A stretch of DNA of 42,254 nt, taken from positions 1-42,254 of the forward strand of contig DXFQ01000014.1 in assembly GCA_019114365.1 (NCBI GenBank), read 5' to 3'. Below the pieces are notes generated by a model that had not been told where the DNA came from, ran no database searches, and saw only the letters and a program-made list of their open reading frames with translations. The stretch comes from Candidatus Parakkermansia intestinigallinarum (GTDB lineage: Bacteria > Verrucomicrobiota > Verrucomicrobiia > Verrucomicrobiales > Akkermansiaceae). Each line of letters begins with the position of its first letter. The stretch's first letter is position 1. Shown in pieces: positions 23,595 to 32,310 of the stretch. The position numbers and the translations under genes were made by a program.

Positions 23595-25307
23595 ATGAGT
23601 ACGAAGTTCAGTTGGGAGCTTGCCCCAACGGACGGGTCTGTTGACTTTGGCGACGAGCTCAACCGGCAGCTGCCATTGCTGGTGCGAAAGCTTCTGGCCC
23701 AAAGGGGCATATCCGGTCGGGAGAATGCGGAGCGCTTCCTCAAGCCCAAGTTGGCTGATTTAGGAGACCCTTTTGAGCTCAGGGAGATGGATGCCGCCGT
23801 GGCTCGCATCTTCCGGGCAGTGGATCACGGCGAGCACGTGTGCATCTACGGCGATTACGATGTGGATGGCGTCAGTTCCGTCACTCTGCTGCACGCGGTG
23901 CTGACGGCTTTCGGCCTGTGCGTCGACTGCTTCATCCCCGTGCGCACGCGCGAGGGCTACGGCCTGAGCCCCGAGGGAATCCGCAACGCCATCGCGCAGT
24001 GCGGAGAGAAGCCCTCGCTGCTCATCACGGTTGATTGCGGCACGTCGTCGGTGGATGAAGTGCGGGCTCTGCAGGATTCGGGCACGGACGTCATCATTCT
24101 CGACCACCACGAGCCGAGCCCTCTGGGGCGCCCCCCCGCCGTGGCCGTCGTGAACGCCAAGCTCGAAGAGGACAGCCCGCTGACGTACCTGTGCAGCGCG
24201 GGCGTGGTGTTCAAGCTGGCCCATGCCCTGCTCAAACGGCGCCGCCTGCCGGACTTTGACCTGCGCCACTACCTCGACATCGTTGCCATTGCCACGGTGG
24301 CGGATATCGTGCCGCTCGTTTCCGAAAACCGCCTGCTGACGCGCCACGGGCTGCGGCTCATGAGCAGCGGCGGCAACATCGGTCTGCAGGCGCTCAATCA
24401 GGTCACGGGGCTCAACCGACGCCCGAATGCGAGCCACATCTCCTTTCGCATCGGCCCGCGGCTGAATGCGGCCGGGCGCATGGATTCTCCGCGCGACGCT
24501 CTCGAGCTGCTCATGACGGACGACCCCGAGCGCGCCCGCCAACTGGCCATGCACCTCGAGCAGCACAACCGCGCCCGCCAGACGGAAGAGGAGCGCATTC
24601 GCCACGAGGCCATGCAGATGATCGAGCAGAACAGCAGCATGAAGAATGACCACGTCATCGTGCTCGGCTCGCGCAGCTGGCACCCCGGCGTCGTGGGCAT
24701 CGTCGCCTCCCTGCTCATGCGGCGCTTCCACAAGCCCGCCTTCATCATCTCGCTTGACGAGAACGGCATCGGCAAGGGCTCCGGCCGCTCCATACCGGGC
24801 GTGTCACTCGTGCAGGCCATTCGCCGCTGCTCGGCTGATCTCATCTCCGGCGGCGGGCACGATATGGCTGCCGGCATCGTGATTCGCGAGGACCAGATCG
24901 ACGCCTTCCGACGCTCGTTCAACCGCTTCGTCGACGAGACTACGTCGGCCGATCAGCTCAAGCCCGTGCTCCACATCGACGCCGAGGTGTCCTTTGCCGA
25001 CCTGACTCTCGATCTTCTCGACAGCTACGAGCTGCTGGAGCCCTTCGGCAACTCCAACCCTCAGCCCTTCTTCATGGCCCGCAACGTCAGACTCACCGAG
25101 GCACCGCGCCACCTGCAGGGCAATCACCTGCGCCTCTGCCTCCGGCAGGGAAATTGCGAATGTGACGCCATGTACTTCAACGCCGGACGTCTGCAACTGC
25201 CCGACCCGCCCTGGGATATCGTCTTTACCATTGATCGCAACACCTGGCGGGGGCGCACCTCGCTCTCCATGTCGATTCAGGATTTGCGCCCCGCGGAAAA
25301 GAGCTGA
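23595..25307 (+). CDS. recJ: Single-stranded-DNA exonuclease RecJ
   Basis: A 570-residue 5'-3' ssDNA exonuclease of the DHH family, used in recombination and mismatch repair. The metal-binding motifs are intact: IYGDYDVDGVSS (~83-94), DCGTS, the DHH motif in ILDHHEPS (~168-175), and the DHHA1 motif SGGGHDMAAG (~418-427). The C-terminal OB-like region (LLEPFGNSNPQPFF onward) is also typical. Length matches the family. The downstream membrane protein begins 9 nt after the stop, so they are probably co-transcribed. Confidence 0.95.
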   Translation: MSTKFSWELAPTDGSVDFGDELNRQLPLLVRKLLAQRGISGRENAERFLKPKLADLGDPFELREMDAAVARIFRAVDHGEHVCIYGDYDVDGVSSVTLLHAVLTAFGLCVDCFIPVRTREGYGLSPEGIRNAIAQCGEKPSLLITVDCGTSSVDEVRALQDSGTDVIILDHHEPSPLGRPPAVAVVNAKLEEDSPLTYLCSAGVVFKLAHALLKRRRLPDFDLRHYLDIVAIATVADIVPLVSENRLLTRHGLRLMSSGGNIGLQALNQVTGLNRRPNASHISFRIGPRLNAAGRMDSPRDALELLMTDDPERARQLAMHLEQHNRARQTEEERIRHEAMQMIEQNSSMKNDHVIVLGSRSWHPGVVGIVASLLMRRFHKPAFIISLDENGIGKGSGRSIPGVSLVQAIRRCSADLISGGGHDMAAGIVIREDQIDAFRRSFNRFVDETTSADQLKPVLHIDAEVSFADLTLDLLDSYELLEPFGNSNPQPFFMARNVRLTEAPRHLQGNHLRLCLRQGNCECDAMYFNAGRLQLPDPPWDIVFTIDRNTWRGRTSLSMSIQDLRPAEKS

Positions 25308-25316
25308 GACCCTGAT

Positions 25317-26291
25317 ATGCGCCGCAGCCCGCTCAGACACCCCGAACTCAGAGGGATGGTGCCCGGGGCTCGCCCGACTGCGGGGGGGCCGGGCGAGCCG
25401 CGCCGTGCCCGCCCCGAGCACGGGGACTGGCGAGTCGAGACGAATATCAGCCCGGCTGATGCCGAGCATATGAGCGCCCCCGGCCTGCTCTCCCGCGCGC
25501 AGCTGCGAACGTCATACCTCGACGAAGGCTCGCTGCCCCTGACGGCAGAGAGCGCAAGAGAGCTCATCAACCCCGTTCGCGGCATGGCTCGCGCTTGGCG
25601 TCTTCTGCTCTCCCTCGTCGTGCTGCTGCCCCTCTCCGTCGTGGCGGTCTTCGCGCTCATGATTCAGATTTATCACGCGCGCCCGGTCGTGGAGCTGGCG
25701 TCCTTCTGGCTCTCGGTGCCGGTGTGGCATACGCTGCTGGGGGGCTTCGTGCTGCTGGTCTGCCTCCTGCGGCGGGAACTGCGCGCGGTATTGCTCTTCC
25801 TCTACGTGGTGGGGCACGAGCTGACGCATGCCGTGGCGGCTCTGCTCTGCCTCGGCAAGGTGCGGCGCTTTCGCGTCGGGCTCGACGGCGGCTTCATCGA
25901 GACGAACAAAGCCAACTTTTTCATCGCGCTCTCGCCCTACTTCGTGCCGATCTGGATGCTGCTCTGGCTGTTGATTTTCTGGCTGATCAACGAATTCCAT
26001 CCCAGCGACGAGGTGCAAATTTGCCTCTATACCGGCTTTGGCTTCTGGTGCTGCTTTCACATCTACTGGACGCTCTGGGTGATTCCGCGCGAGCAGCCGG
26101 ACATGATTGAAAACGGCGTCCTCTTCTCATCGCTGCTGATCTTTCTGCTCAACATGGGGATGCTCATTGCCGTGCTCGCCTTCTTCGGCATCATCACGGC
26201 GGAAGGCTATTGCAGCGACTTTCTGTACGCGGCCCGCCGCATGATGCACACCTTTGCCGACGTCGGAGAACTCTTGCGGCGCTCCTTGTAA
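25317..26291 (+). CDS. Multi-pass membrane protein with HELTH zinc-protease-like motif
   Basis: A 324-residue protein with about six transmembrane segments (near 95-117, 134-150, 156-178, 201-224, 236-255 and 265-290). An H-E-x-x-H motif (H167 E168 L T H171) lies inside the third segment in VVGHELTHAVAALLCLGKV, as in M50 site-2-type intramembrane metalloproteases, and the next segment starts NFFIALSPYFVP, which recalls the M50 Asn/Pro-rich motif but lacks the usual PxLDG. The first ~50 residues are Arg/Pro-rich; translation could begin at ATG 25470 instead, giving 273 residues. It follows recJ by 9 nt. Protease activity is plausible but unproven. Confidence 0.7.
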   Translation: MRRSPLRHPELRGMVPGARPTAGGPGEPRRARPEHGDWRVETNISPADAEHMSAPGLLSRAQLRTSYLDEGSLPLTAESARELINPVRGMARAWRLLLSLVVLLPLSVVAVFALMIQIYHARPVVELASFWLSVPVWHTLLGGFVLLVCLLRRELRAVLLFLYVVGHELTHAVAALLCLGKVRRFRVGLDGGFIETNKANFFIALSPYFVPIWMLLWLLIFWLINEFHPSDEVQICLYTGFGFWCCFHIYWTLWVIPREQPDMIENGVLFSSLLIFLLNMGMLIAVLAFFGIITAEGYCSDFLYAARRMMHTFADVGELLRRSL

Positions 26292-26309
26292 TGCTGTCAG
26301 AGTTTCCCC

Positions 26310-26338
26310 TTGTCCGCCCCGAGTGACCGTGGTATCCT
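26310..26338 (+). promoter_or_regulatory. Promoter of the FKBP gene
   Basis: TTGTCC (26310-26315), 17-nt spacer, TATCCT (26333-26338). Leader of about 38 nt to the ATG at 26383. Confidence 0.5.
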
Positions 26339-26382
26339 GAGCGGCCGCTTTTCGGGTCAAGAACCCCGAGCGTCTATGAGTC

Positions 26383-27603
26383 ATGAGCAGAAAAGTCGTT
26401 CTTGTCGTTGCCTTTGCCCTTTTAATCCTGATGGGTTTGAGCGTCTTCTGGGACATGTTGCCGATGAGCTCCCCGCAGGATGACGCCGCCCTGCAGCAGG
26501 AGCTCGCCGCGCGCGAATCTCAAAAGCGCTTGGATCAGGCCGTGCAAAAGGCCAAAGGCATCCGCGAGGACGAGCTGTTTGACTTTTACTCCCTCATGGC
26601 GGGGTACAAGGTCGGCGAGGCTTTGCACAGGACGTACAAAGGGCTTCGCCCCGAACATCTCGATGAGCCCGTGTTGCTTCAGGGGCTCCGCGAGGCCTTC
26701 GCCGATACCGAACCCTTCGGCTGGGAGCTCTTCGGTTCGCCGGAGGCGAATGCCGCCGAGCTCGCATGGGTTCGCAGCAAGGGAGGCGAGCTCCGCGCCC
26801 TCCCGAAAGATCTGCCGGCTCAGGACAAAGCCCTCGTGGAGCAGGTGATGCGGATGGCGGAGCAGATGAACCCCGAACAAGCCGCGCGCGAAGCTCACAC
26901 CAATCTCGGCCGCTTAATCTGGTTGCACTCCTTCTCCCTCCTGCCGCAGGCGAGCATCAAGGACCTGCGCGAGCCCGCCCTGCTCGAAGGCCTGCGCCTC
27001 GGTCTGTCGGGGAAAAGCCCGGAAATCGACGCCCTGACGCTCCAAGCCTACGGAATTGCGACGACTTGGACAATCGATGCGAGGACGCGCGCCATGGCCG
27101 AGAAAAACAAGACGGAGGGAGAAGCCTACCTGCGCCGACACGCCGCTGAGCCCGGCGTGGTGACGACGGCCAGCGGCCTGCAGTACCGCGTGCTTCAGCC
27201 CGGCGGTTCGGAGCGCTACGACGCCGAGCGCCACGGGGCGAACCCCACCTGCACGATCAGTTACGAAGGGCGCCGCGTCGACGGCAGCTGCTTTGACCGC
27301 ACGTCGGAGCAAAGCCCGGTTTCCTTCCCGATCAACGGCGTGGTGCCCGGCTTCAGTGAAGCTCTCAAACTGATGCCCGTGGGCGCGGAGTGGGAGGTGG
27401 CGTTGCCTGCGTCTCTGGCCTACGGCGACAGGGCTCCGGCGCTCATCGGTCCGAATGCCGTGTTGATTTTCCGCATCCGACTGCACGAACTGCTGCCTTC
27501 CGAACAGCTGAAGATGGAGTCGCCGTCCACCGCCCCGCAAAGCGCAGCGGAGACGCAAGCTCCGGCCCCGCAGAGCTCGGAGGGCGCTGCTCGCCCGAAC
27601 TGA
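26383..27603 (+). CDS. FKBP-type peptidyl-prolyl isomerase, membrane-anchored
   Basis: A 406-residue protein with an N-terminal signal/anchor (residues 4-22, uncleaved anchor likely since no clear cleavage site follows). Residues ~60-250 are helical and carry two FkpA/Mip-like N-domain stretches (FSLMAGYKVGEAL; THTNLGRLIW-like). The FKBP domain is at about 262-372, with ISYEGRRVDGSCFDRT, the VVPGFSEALKLMPVG active-site loop, and the LAYGDRAP motif. A disordered P/A/S/E tail closes the protein. Such enzymes help fold periplasmic and outer-membrane proteins. The gene has its own promoter and no operon partner. Confidence 0.88.
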   Translation: MSRKVVLVVAFALLILMGLSVFWDMLPMSSPQDDAALQQELAARESQKRLDQAVQKAKGIREDELFDFYSLMAGYKVGEALHRTYKGLRPEHLDEPVLLQGLREAFADTEPFGWELFGSPEANAAELAWVRSKGGELRALPKDLPAQDKALVEQVMRMAEQMNPEQAAREAHTNLGRLIWLHSFSLLPQASIKDLREPALLEGLRLGLSGKSPEIDALTLQAYGIATTWTIDARTRAMAEKNKTEGEAYLRRHAAEPGVVTTASGLQYRVLQPGGSERYDAERHGANPTCTISYEGRRVDGSCFDRTSEQSPVSFPINGVVPGFSEALKLMPVGAEWEVALPASLAYGDRAPALIGPNAVLIFRIRLHELLPSEQLKMESPSTAPQSAAETQAPAPQSSEGAARPN

Positions 27604-27733
27604 AGGGAACTCTCGCCGGGCGGCTCTTCTTGCGTTTCGCCGTCCTGCGCCGTTCCCTCCCTCCGCCCGAAGCTCGCGGCACCCGACGCGGGAGCCCGCC
27701 GAGAGGGACGAAGAGCGTGGACGGAGTTTAGCC

Positions 27734-27761
27734 TTGAAAAGTATGCAATTTCTGCCATAAT
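27734..27761 (+). promoter_or_regulatory. Promoter of sufT
   Basis: TTGAAA (27734-27739), 16-nt spacer, CATAAT (27756-27761). The ATG at 27773 follows after 11 nt, a very short leader. Confidence 0.5.
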
Positions 27762-27772
27762 CACCGCGCAAC

Positions 27773-28312
27773 ATGTTGAATCAGGAAGTCATCACGGAGG
27801 CTGAAGTCGCGGCCATCCAGATACCGGCCGGCAATGCCGTCATCCTGCCGGAGGGCTCGCGCATCTACATCACGCAGATGCTCGGCAACACCATCACCGC
27901 CGCTTCGGACCTCGGGCTCGTGCGCATCACGCGTCAGGAGGCTGCGCGCGCCGGCATCATTCCGCCTGAAGAATCCGCCGAGTGCTCCGATGAAAATCTG
28001 ACGCTCGAAGAGCGCGTCTGGAAAGCGCTCGGCAACATTTACGACCCGGAGATTCCCGTCGATATCGTGAACCTCGGACTCGTCTACGGCGTCGAAGTCA
28101 TCCCCCAGCAGGACGGCGGCAGCCACGTCAACGTGCAGATGACGCTGACGGCTCCCGGCTGCGGCATGGGGCCGCACCTCATGGCCGAGGCCGAGATGAA
28201 CATCGCCGCCCTCGACGGGGTGAAGTCCGTCGATGTCGAGTTCGTGTGGGATCCCCCCTGGAATCAGGACATGATGAGCGAAGAGGCCCGCATGGAACTG
28301 GGCCTCATCTGA
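27773..28312 (+). CDS. sufT: Iron-sulfur cluster assembly protein SufT
   Basis: A 179-residue protein with a short N-terminal domain (1-75) and a MIP18/DUF59 domain (~80-175). The DUF59 landmarks are clear: WKALGNIYDPEIPVDIVNLGLVYGVEV and the LTAPGCGMGPHLM segment with the conserved Cys (C126). The two-part architecture is the one called SufT, an accessory factor for maturing Fe-S proteins in the cytosol. The rest of the suf operon is not in the window, so here sufT stands alone. The Fe-S enzyme MutY encoded at 38540 could be among its clients, but that is only a possibility. Confidence 0.9.
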   Translation: MLNQEVITEAEVAAIQIPAGNAVILPEGSRIYITQMLGNTITAASDLGLVRITRQEAARAGIIPPEESAECSDENLTLEERVWKALGNIYDPEIPVDIVNLGLVYGVEVIPQQDGGSHVNVQMTLTAPGCGMGPHLMAEAEMNIAALDGVKSVDVEFVWDPPWNQDMMSEEARMELGLI

Positions 28313-28318
28313 TTGACA
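28313..28318 (+). promoter_or_regulatory. Consensus -35 box directly after sufT
   Basis: A perfect TTGACA abuts the sufT stop codon, 32 nt before the ATG at 28350. The matching -10 region (CATCAC or GCATCA) is poor, so a promoter here is only possible. Confidence 0.3.
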
Positions 28319-28349
28319 ACATCAGTCTTCATGACGCATCACAGGCTTT

Positions 28350-28826
28350 ATGAGCAAGGTAACGCTGGAGTTGACTGAGGGTGAGATGAGGGATCTGGCC
28401 GAGATGAGCGCCGTAGTGCTCGCCCTGCTCGGTCAGGTGATGCAGGATATGCCCGCCGCGCGATCCAACGCGTGGCAGCGCCTCTGTGTCGAGCTGCTCA
28501 AGGCAGCGCGCGGCATCCCCTCCATCGCCTCGGATATGGAGATGAACCCCGAGTGCGGCTACTGGTACTTCCGCCGCCCCTACGTCGAAGAGGCCTACTT
28601 CTCCGACCTGCTCGATGAGTACCGAGACTCCGTCTTTTGGGAGGAGCTCGTGCTGCGCGTCGCCCAGCAGAGCCTCGAAGAAACGATGGGGCGCGAGGCC
28701 GTCGAGGTCATGAGCGAGGATGAGCGCCGACGCCGCAGCTCATCCATGGAGAAGGCGCTGTGGAATGAAGTGACGCGCCACGGCATTGATCGCATGCTGT
28801 TTATGCTGCCCGACAACGATGCCTGA
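28350..28826 (+). CDS. Conserved-looking cytosolic protein of unknown function
   Basis: A 158-residue soluble protein, mostly helical and acidic. The aromatic stretch ECGYWYFRRPYVEEAYFSDLLDEYRDSVFWEELVLR (from about 70) looks like the conserved core. A cluster of four arginines lies at about 126-129. There is no signal peptide, membrane segment or nucleotide-binding motif. I do not recognise a family. It starts 37 nt after sufT, so it may be partly read through from that gene. Confidence 0.75.
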   Translation: MSKVTLELTEGEMRDLAEMSAVVLALLGQVMQDMPAARSNAWQRLCVELLKAARGIPSIASDMEMNPECGYWYFRRPYVEEAYFSDLLDEYRDSVFWEELVLRVAQQSLEETMGREAVEVMSEDERRRRSSSMEKALWNEVTRHGIDRMLFMLPDNDA

Positions 28827-28878
28827 GCATCGCCTCCGCCCGCTTTCCTCGGTTCGCTTCTCCGTTCGGTGCGGCTCC

Positions 28879-28931
28879 TTCGATGAGCCCGCTTAGGTGA
28901 GCCCTTCTTCGATGAGCCCTCTTTCGATGAG
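28879..28931 (+). repeat. Three short TTCGATGAG repeats
   Basis: TTCGATGAGCCC occurs at 28879-28890 and 28908-28919, and TTCGATGAG again at 28923-28931, in the gap between two convergent genes. No function is evident. Confidence 0.55.
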
Positions 28932-28934
28932 AAT

Positions 28935-28963
28935 GCCCTGCTCCTCGCGGTGAAGAGCAGGGC
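28935..28963. terminator. Hairpin between convergent genes
   Basis: A 9-bp GC-rich stem (GCCCTGCTC at 28935-28943 with GAGCAGGGC at 28955-28963) and an 11-nt loop lie between the gene ending at 28826 and the minus-strand gene ending at 29037. The T-tract is weak on both sides, so termination is likely but not certain. Confidence 0.5.
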
Positions 28964-29036
28964 GTCTTGCGTTAAGCGACAGGGCCTTTTGTGACCGTGC
29001 CGCGCTTGCGACGGGCGGCAGCGGCAGTTGCTGCGG

Positions 29037-30932
29037 CTAGCAGCTCAGCATCTCATCGACCGTGATGAACGAGGTGCAGGCCTCCGGCCGATCGCAGGCG
29101 GAAAGAGCGCAGGGATGGCAGGGCAGGTGCCGGAAGAGAGGCTTCATCGTCGAGTCCGGGCGATACACGCGCGCCGCCGAGCGGCTGGCCATGATCACGC
29201 TGCCCGGCACGCCTATCATCGACGCCGTTTGCGCGATGAGCCCGTCAACCGCGTAGAGACGGTCGGCGGGCGACAGCAGATCGGGAAGTTCGCTCAGCGA
29301 AGCCGTGCGGCATGCGATGCCGAGGCTCTCGGCCATGGCCTGCGCCTCGCTCTCCTGCTCCGGCAGAGCAAGCAGCGTTGCGGGAGTGCTGAGCCGCGCG
29401 ACCAGCTCCGCCCACCGCTCCTCCGGCCAGCGATCGGCCGAGCCGAGAGAAGACAGAGGCGCGATGTAACAGACCGACGGATGCTGCGCGGCGCGTGAGG
29501 CAAGAGGCGCAAAGAGACGCTCGCGATCGAGCGTCAGCTCGTGTCTCTTCTCGAGCAGGCGCAGATAATCCTCAGCCTCCGGCTGCGGCGGCCCCCAAGG
29601 AAGCCGCGAGAAGTGAGCCCGGAACCTGCGCGAGAGCTTGTTTTCCGTAAAACCGCTGATGTAGAGCGGGAAGTGGCGCTTCAGACTGCGGAAGACCCGG
29701 GCGTTTTCGCTCAGCATGAAGAGGTAGTCGTAGGGGCCGTCGCGGTAATATTCATCCGCCTCCAGCTGTTCGCCGGCCGAGACCTTTTCATCGCTTGTCA
29801 CCGCAATGTCGACGCAGTCGCTCTGCGCTGCCCAGAAGTCCCTTTGAGCAAGCGGGCAAATGACGGTGATTTGTGCGTCGAGCCGCGAGACTTTCAGCGC
29901 CCGAAGCATCGGCAGCGTGTGCAGAGCCTCCTCCGCCCTCTCGGGCAGGCAGACAATGATGCGGAAGGGGAACCTGACGTTGGCTCTCGCCACATCGGCC
30001 ACCTCGGGCGGCTGCTGAGGAGCAAACACGTTCGTCCCCTTCCAGCGGTGGTGCATCCAGAAACCGTCGAGGATGTTTTCCTTTTGGCAAGCCTCGAGCG
30101 CCTTGTTGATCTCCATCGTGATGGCGGCATCGCTCTCGCAGCCCTCCGGCAGCTTGATCTCGCGGTCGAGAACCGCCTGCCAGCGGCCGAGCGCGATGTT
30201 GCGCGTATACACGGCGATGAGCTTCCCCTTGCCCTTGCAGCGTCGATAGAGCAGAGCCGGAAGAGGGGTAACACCCGTGATTTTGCCGAAGTAGGGCAGA
30301 AAGAGCCCCTCTTGAGTGAACTGGTCGCTGAGCACGCCGAGCAAGCCCCCGTTGCGAGCCAGCTTGAGAACGGCGCGCAAACCGTCCTCCTTGCTGAACA
30401 TCTCACAGCCGTAGCCCGTCCGCGCATCATAGACCATCTTCTCCAGCAGGGGATTGTTGAGGCGCCGATACATCGAGCCGAAGTGCTCCACGCGGGTGAA
30501 GTGAGGGCGGATGCGCGCCAGAATCTCCCAGTTGCCGGCGTGAGGAATGCACGAGATGACCGTGTGGCCGTCCATGCCCGACTCCTCGAAGAAATCCGCA
30601 CCCTCCATTGTGATGGAGCGCTCGAACTCGCGATCGTTCATCAAGCCCGTTTTGATCGAGCAGGCCAGATTCATGCTCGTGCGCACCATGTTGGCACGCA
30701 CCATGCGACGGAGGCGCGCCCCTCGGAGCAGAGGGTCGTGTACGATGCGCAGATTGCGGGCAACAATGCGTCGCCGCGACGGCGCGCATAGCCAGACAAG
30801 GTAGCCGATGCCGCGCCCCAGAACGGCAATGAAACGAACATTTGCCAACTTCATCAGCCCGCAAAGGGCGCGGCAACTCCACGCACCGATGCGGTTTGAG
30901 AGCGTCGGCTTAGCCGATGCGTCTTCGCTCAT
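29037..30932 (-). CDS. Fusion of lipid A acyltransferase and GT9 heptosyltransferase-like domain
   Basis: A 631-residue two-domain protein. Residues ~15-305 are an LpxL/LpxM/HtrB-type acyltransferase: catalytic HX4E is H131-A-G-N-W-E136, with the DQ motif in GGLLGVLSDQ (~195-204) and the closing FWMHHRWK (291-298). Residues ~320-631 resemble GT9 (WaaF/WaaC) glycosyltransferases: APLSSLGSADRWPEERWAEL, the VDGLIAQTASMIGVPGSVIM segment, and a late Cys-rich CHPC...ACDRPEAC stretch. The usual N-terminal GDxV motif of GT9 is replaced by ERAEEA, so transferase activity may differ. Start 30932 is chosen because 30995 would overlap the gene upstream. It is the last gene of a three-gene operon and should act at the inner membrane in lipid A/LPS assembly. 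Confidence 0.85.
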   Translation of the reverse strand: MSEDASAKPTLSNRIGAWSCRALCGLMKLANVRFIAVLGRGIGYLVWLCAPSRRRIVARNLRIVHDPLLRGARLRRMVRANMVRTSMNLACSIKTGLMNDREFERSITMEGADFFEESGMDGHTVISCIPHAGNWEILARIRPHFTRVEHFGSMYRRLNNPLLEKMVYDARTGYGCEMFSKEDGLRAVLKLARNGGLLGVLSDQFTQEGLFLPYFGKITGVTPLPALLYRRCKGKGKLIAVYTRNIALGRWQAVLDREIKLPEGCESDAAITMEINKALEACQKENILDGFWMHHRWKGTNVFAPQQPPEVADVARANVRFPFRIIVCLPERAEEALHTLPMLRALKVSRLDAQITVICPLAQRDFWAAQSDCVDIAVTSDEKVSAGEQLEADEYYRDGPYDYLFMLSENARVFRSLKRHFPLYISGFTENKLSRRFRAHFSRLPWGPPQPEAEDYLRLLEKRHELTLDRERLFAPLASRAAQHPSVCYIAPLSSLGSADRWPEERWAELVARLSTPATLLALPEQESEAQAMAESLGIACRTASLSELPDLLSPADRLYAVDGLIAQTASMIGVPGSVIMASRSAARVYRPDSTMKPLFRHLPCHPCALSACDRPEACTSFITVDEMLSC

Positions 30933-30937
30933 GCGTC

Positions 30938-31342
30938 TTAGTTGAGCGTGTAAGTTCGGCTGATGTAGAAGGGCTTGCGGGTGTAGGGATCCCACACCTT
31001 AGAGCCCGGAGCCACCCCGGTGTAGTCCAGCGGGTAATTGGGATAATACGGCGATATCACAATATCGCTCCAGCTTGTCGACACCCCGTAGGGAAGCCCG
31101 TCGGGAGCATAACCGACCGACTTGCCGCGCAAAGCGCTCGACGGCGGCAGATCCGAGGCGTTGACTTTCAGCCAGACCGCCTTGGGATTCGGCTTGCCGT
31201 TAACCTCCGTAATGACATGCGGCGGACGATCTCCCGGATAGTCGCTGCGGACAATGGCGTTTTTAACGGCTTGGAAGAAACATGAGCTGAGAGCCAGAGA
31301 GCTCAGCAGCATGATGGAGACGGGAATGAGTTTCTTTTTCAT
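30938..31342 (-). CDS. Small lipoprotein of unknown function
   Basis: A 134-residue protein with a lipoprotein signal MKKKLIPVSIMLLSSLALSSC (Cys 21). The mature part is short, rich in Pro, Tyr and Ser (for example SPYYPNYPLDYTGV and DPYTRKPFYISRTYTL), and looks beta-rich. Its ATG overlaps the upstream gene's stop by 4 nt, and the acyltransferase fusion starts 5 nt after its own stop, so all three are co-translated. A role beside LPS assembly is suggested by position only. Confidence 0.8.
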   Translation of the reverse strand: MKKKLIPVSIMLLSSLALSSCFFQAVKNAIVRSDYPGDRPPHVITEVNGKPNPKAVWLKVNASDLPPSSALRGKSVGYAPDGLPYGVSTSWSDIVISPYYPNYPLDYTGVAPGSKVWDPYTRKPFYISRTYTLN

Positions 31343-32187
31343 CGTGTTGATTCAATGGAAGCGGTTGACGGAGAGGTCGGCGGCACCAGCGTCACGCGAC
31401 CCTCGCTGAAGACGGGCAGGTAGTCGTGCTCGCGGACGGCATCGACGATGTCGGGGTAGCAGTCCGCCATGGATTCGAGAGCGTAGCAGAGCAGCTGCAC
31501 GCAGCGCTCCGGCACATCGGCTGAGCCGATCTGCCCGCCGCGCGGCAGCGATTCGGTCAGCGCGTTACCACCGTTGAAGTGAGCCTTGAGCACGGGCACC
31601 CCGTGTTCAATCTCGCGCGTGAAGCTGAGGTCGACGCTCGACGTTTGCTTCAGAGCCGCGCTCAGCGAGCGCTCGACCACCACCTCGGCATACCCCTCGT
31701 GAAAGACAACGGCCACACCCTCGGCGTGCGCCAGAATGGAGAAGATGCCCGACTGGCGCGCGCGGCAGGTTCGCGCGATGTAGCGGTTGACGTCGGCATC
31801 GCTGAAGGAGATCTCCTGACCGTCGGCCTCCTGCACAAGGCGGCGGATATCGGGGCCGGGAACGCCGTCGCGGTAGCCCGGCACCGTGCTCAGATCACGC
31901 GGCGTCCACAGCATGAAGAAGGCGTAGTAGAGCAGAAAGGTAAAGCTCAGAAAGAGCAGGAGAGCCAGGGCTGAAAACAGATTGAAGCGCATCCACATGC
32001 TGCCGAGCAGCCCGCGCTTGGGGCGCAGGCGCGCCTCGGCTTCCGCCTCCTCATCATCGGGGTGCGGAAACATGGAGTCTCGCAGCACCTCATCGCCGGG
32101 GGCGTGGCGGCGGAACGCAAGCAGACCGTCGAGCAGGGAGCGCAGCATGCCCGGCCGATTGCGTTTTCTGTTTTCGGTGTTCGCCAT
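31339..32187 (-). CDS. Single-pass membrane protein, unknown function
   Basis: A 282-residue protein with a charged cytoplasmic N-terminus (1-65, including DDEEAEAEA), one long hydrophobic segment (~70-95, FNLFSALALLLFLSFTFLLYY) and a periplasmic domain of about 185 residues. The domain has alternating strands (GVAVVFHEGYAEVVVERSL) and three cysteines. No family is recognised. It leads the operon with the lipoprotein and the acyltransferase/GT9 fusion. Confidence 0.78.
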   Translation of the reverse strand: MANTENRKRNRPGMLRSLLDGLLAFRRHAPGDEVLRDSMFPHPDDEEAEAEARLRPKRGLLGSMWMRFNLFSALALLLFLSFTFLLYYAFFMLWTPRDLSTVPGYRDGVPGPDIRRLVQEADGQEISFSDADVNRYIARTCRARQSGIFSILAHAEGVAVVFHEGYAEVVVERSLSAALKQTSSVDLSFTREIEHGVPVLKAHFNGGNALTESLPRGGQIGSADVPERCVQLLCYALESMADCYPDIVDAVREHDYLPVFSEGRVTLVPPTSPSTASIESTR

Positions 32188-32216
32188 GAAAGCCGACGGA
32201 TGATACCGCCGTGCTC

Positions 32217-32222
32217 ATTATA
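32217..32222 (-). promoter_or_regulatory. TATAAT box upstream of the 31339-32187 gene
   Basis: A perfect -10 box on the minus strand, 29 nt before the ATG at 32187. The -35 at 17 nt is CTTTCA, a weak match. Because ATTATAAT is self-complementary, a TATAAT also reads on the plus strand, but no good -35 or gene lies that way. Confidence 0.4.
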
Positions 32223-32310
32223 ATACATTTGAGCCGCGATGAAAGAAAAAAGTATTCCGCTGTGCCGTACCGCATCGCAGGGCGGAGCAACGATACGGTT
32301 CGACGACAGC

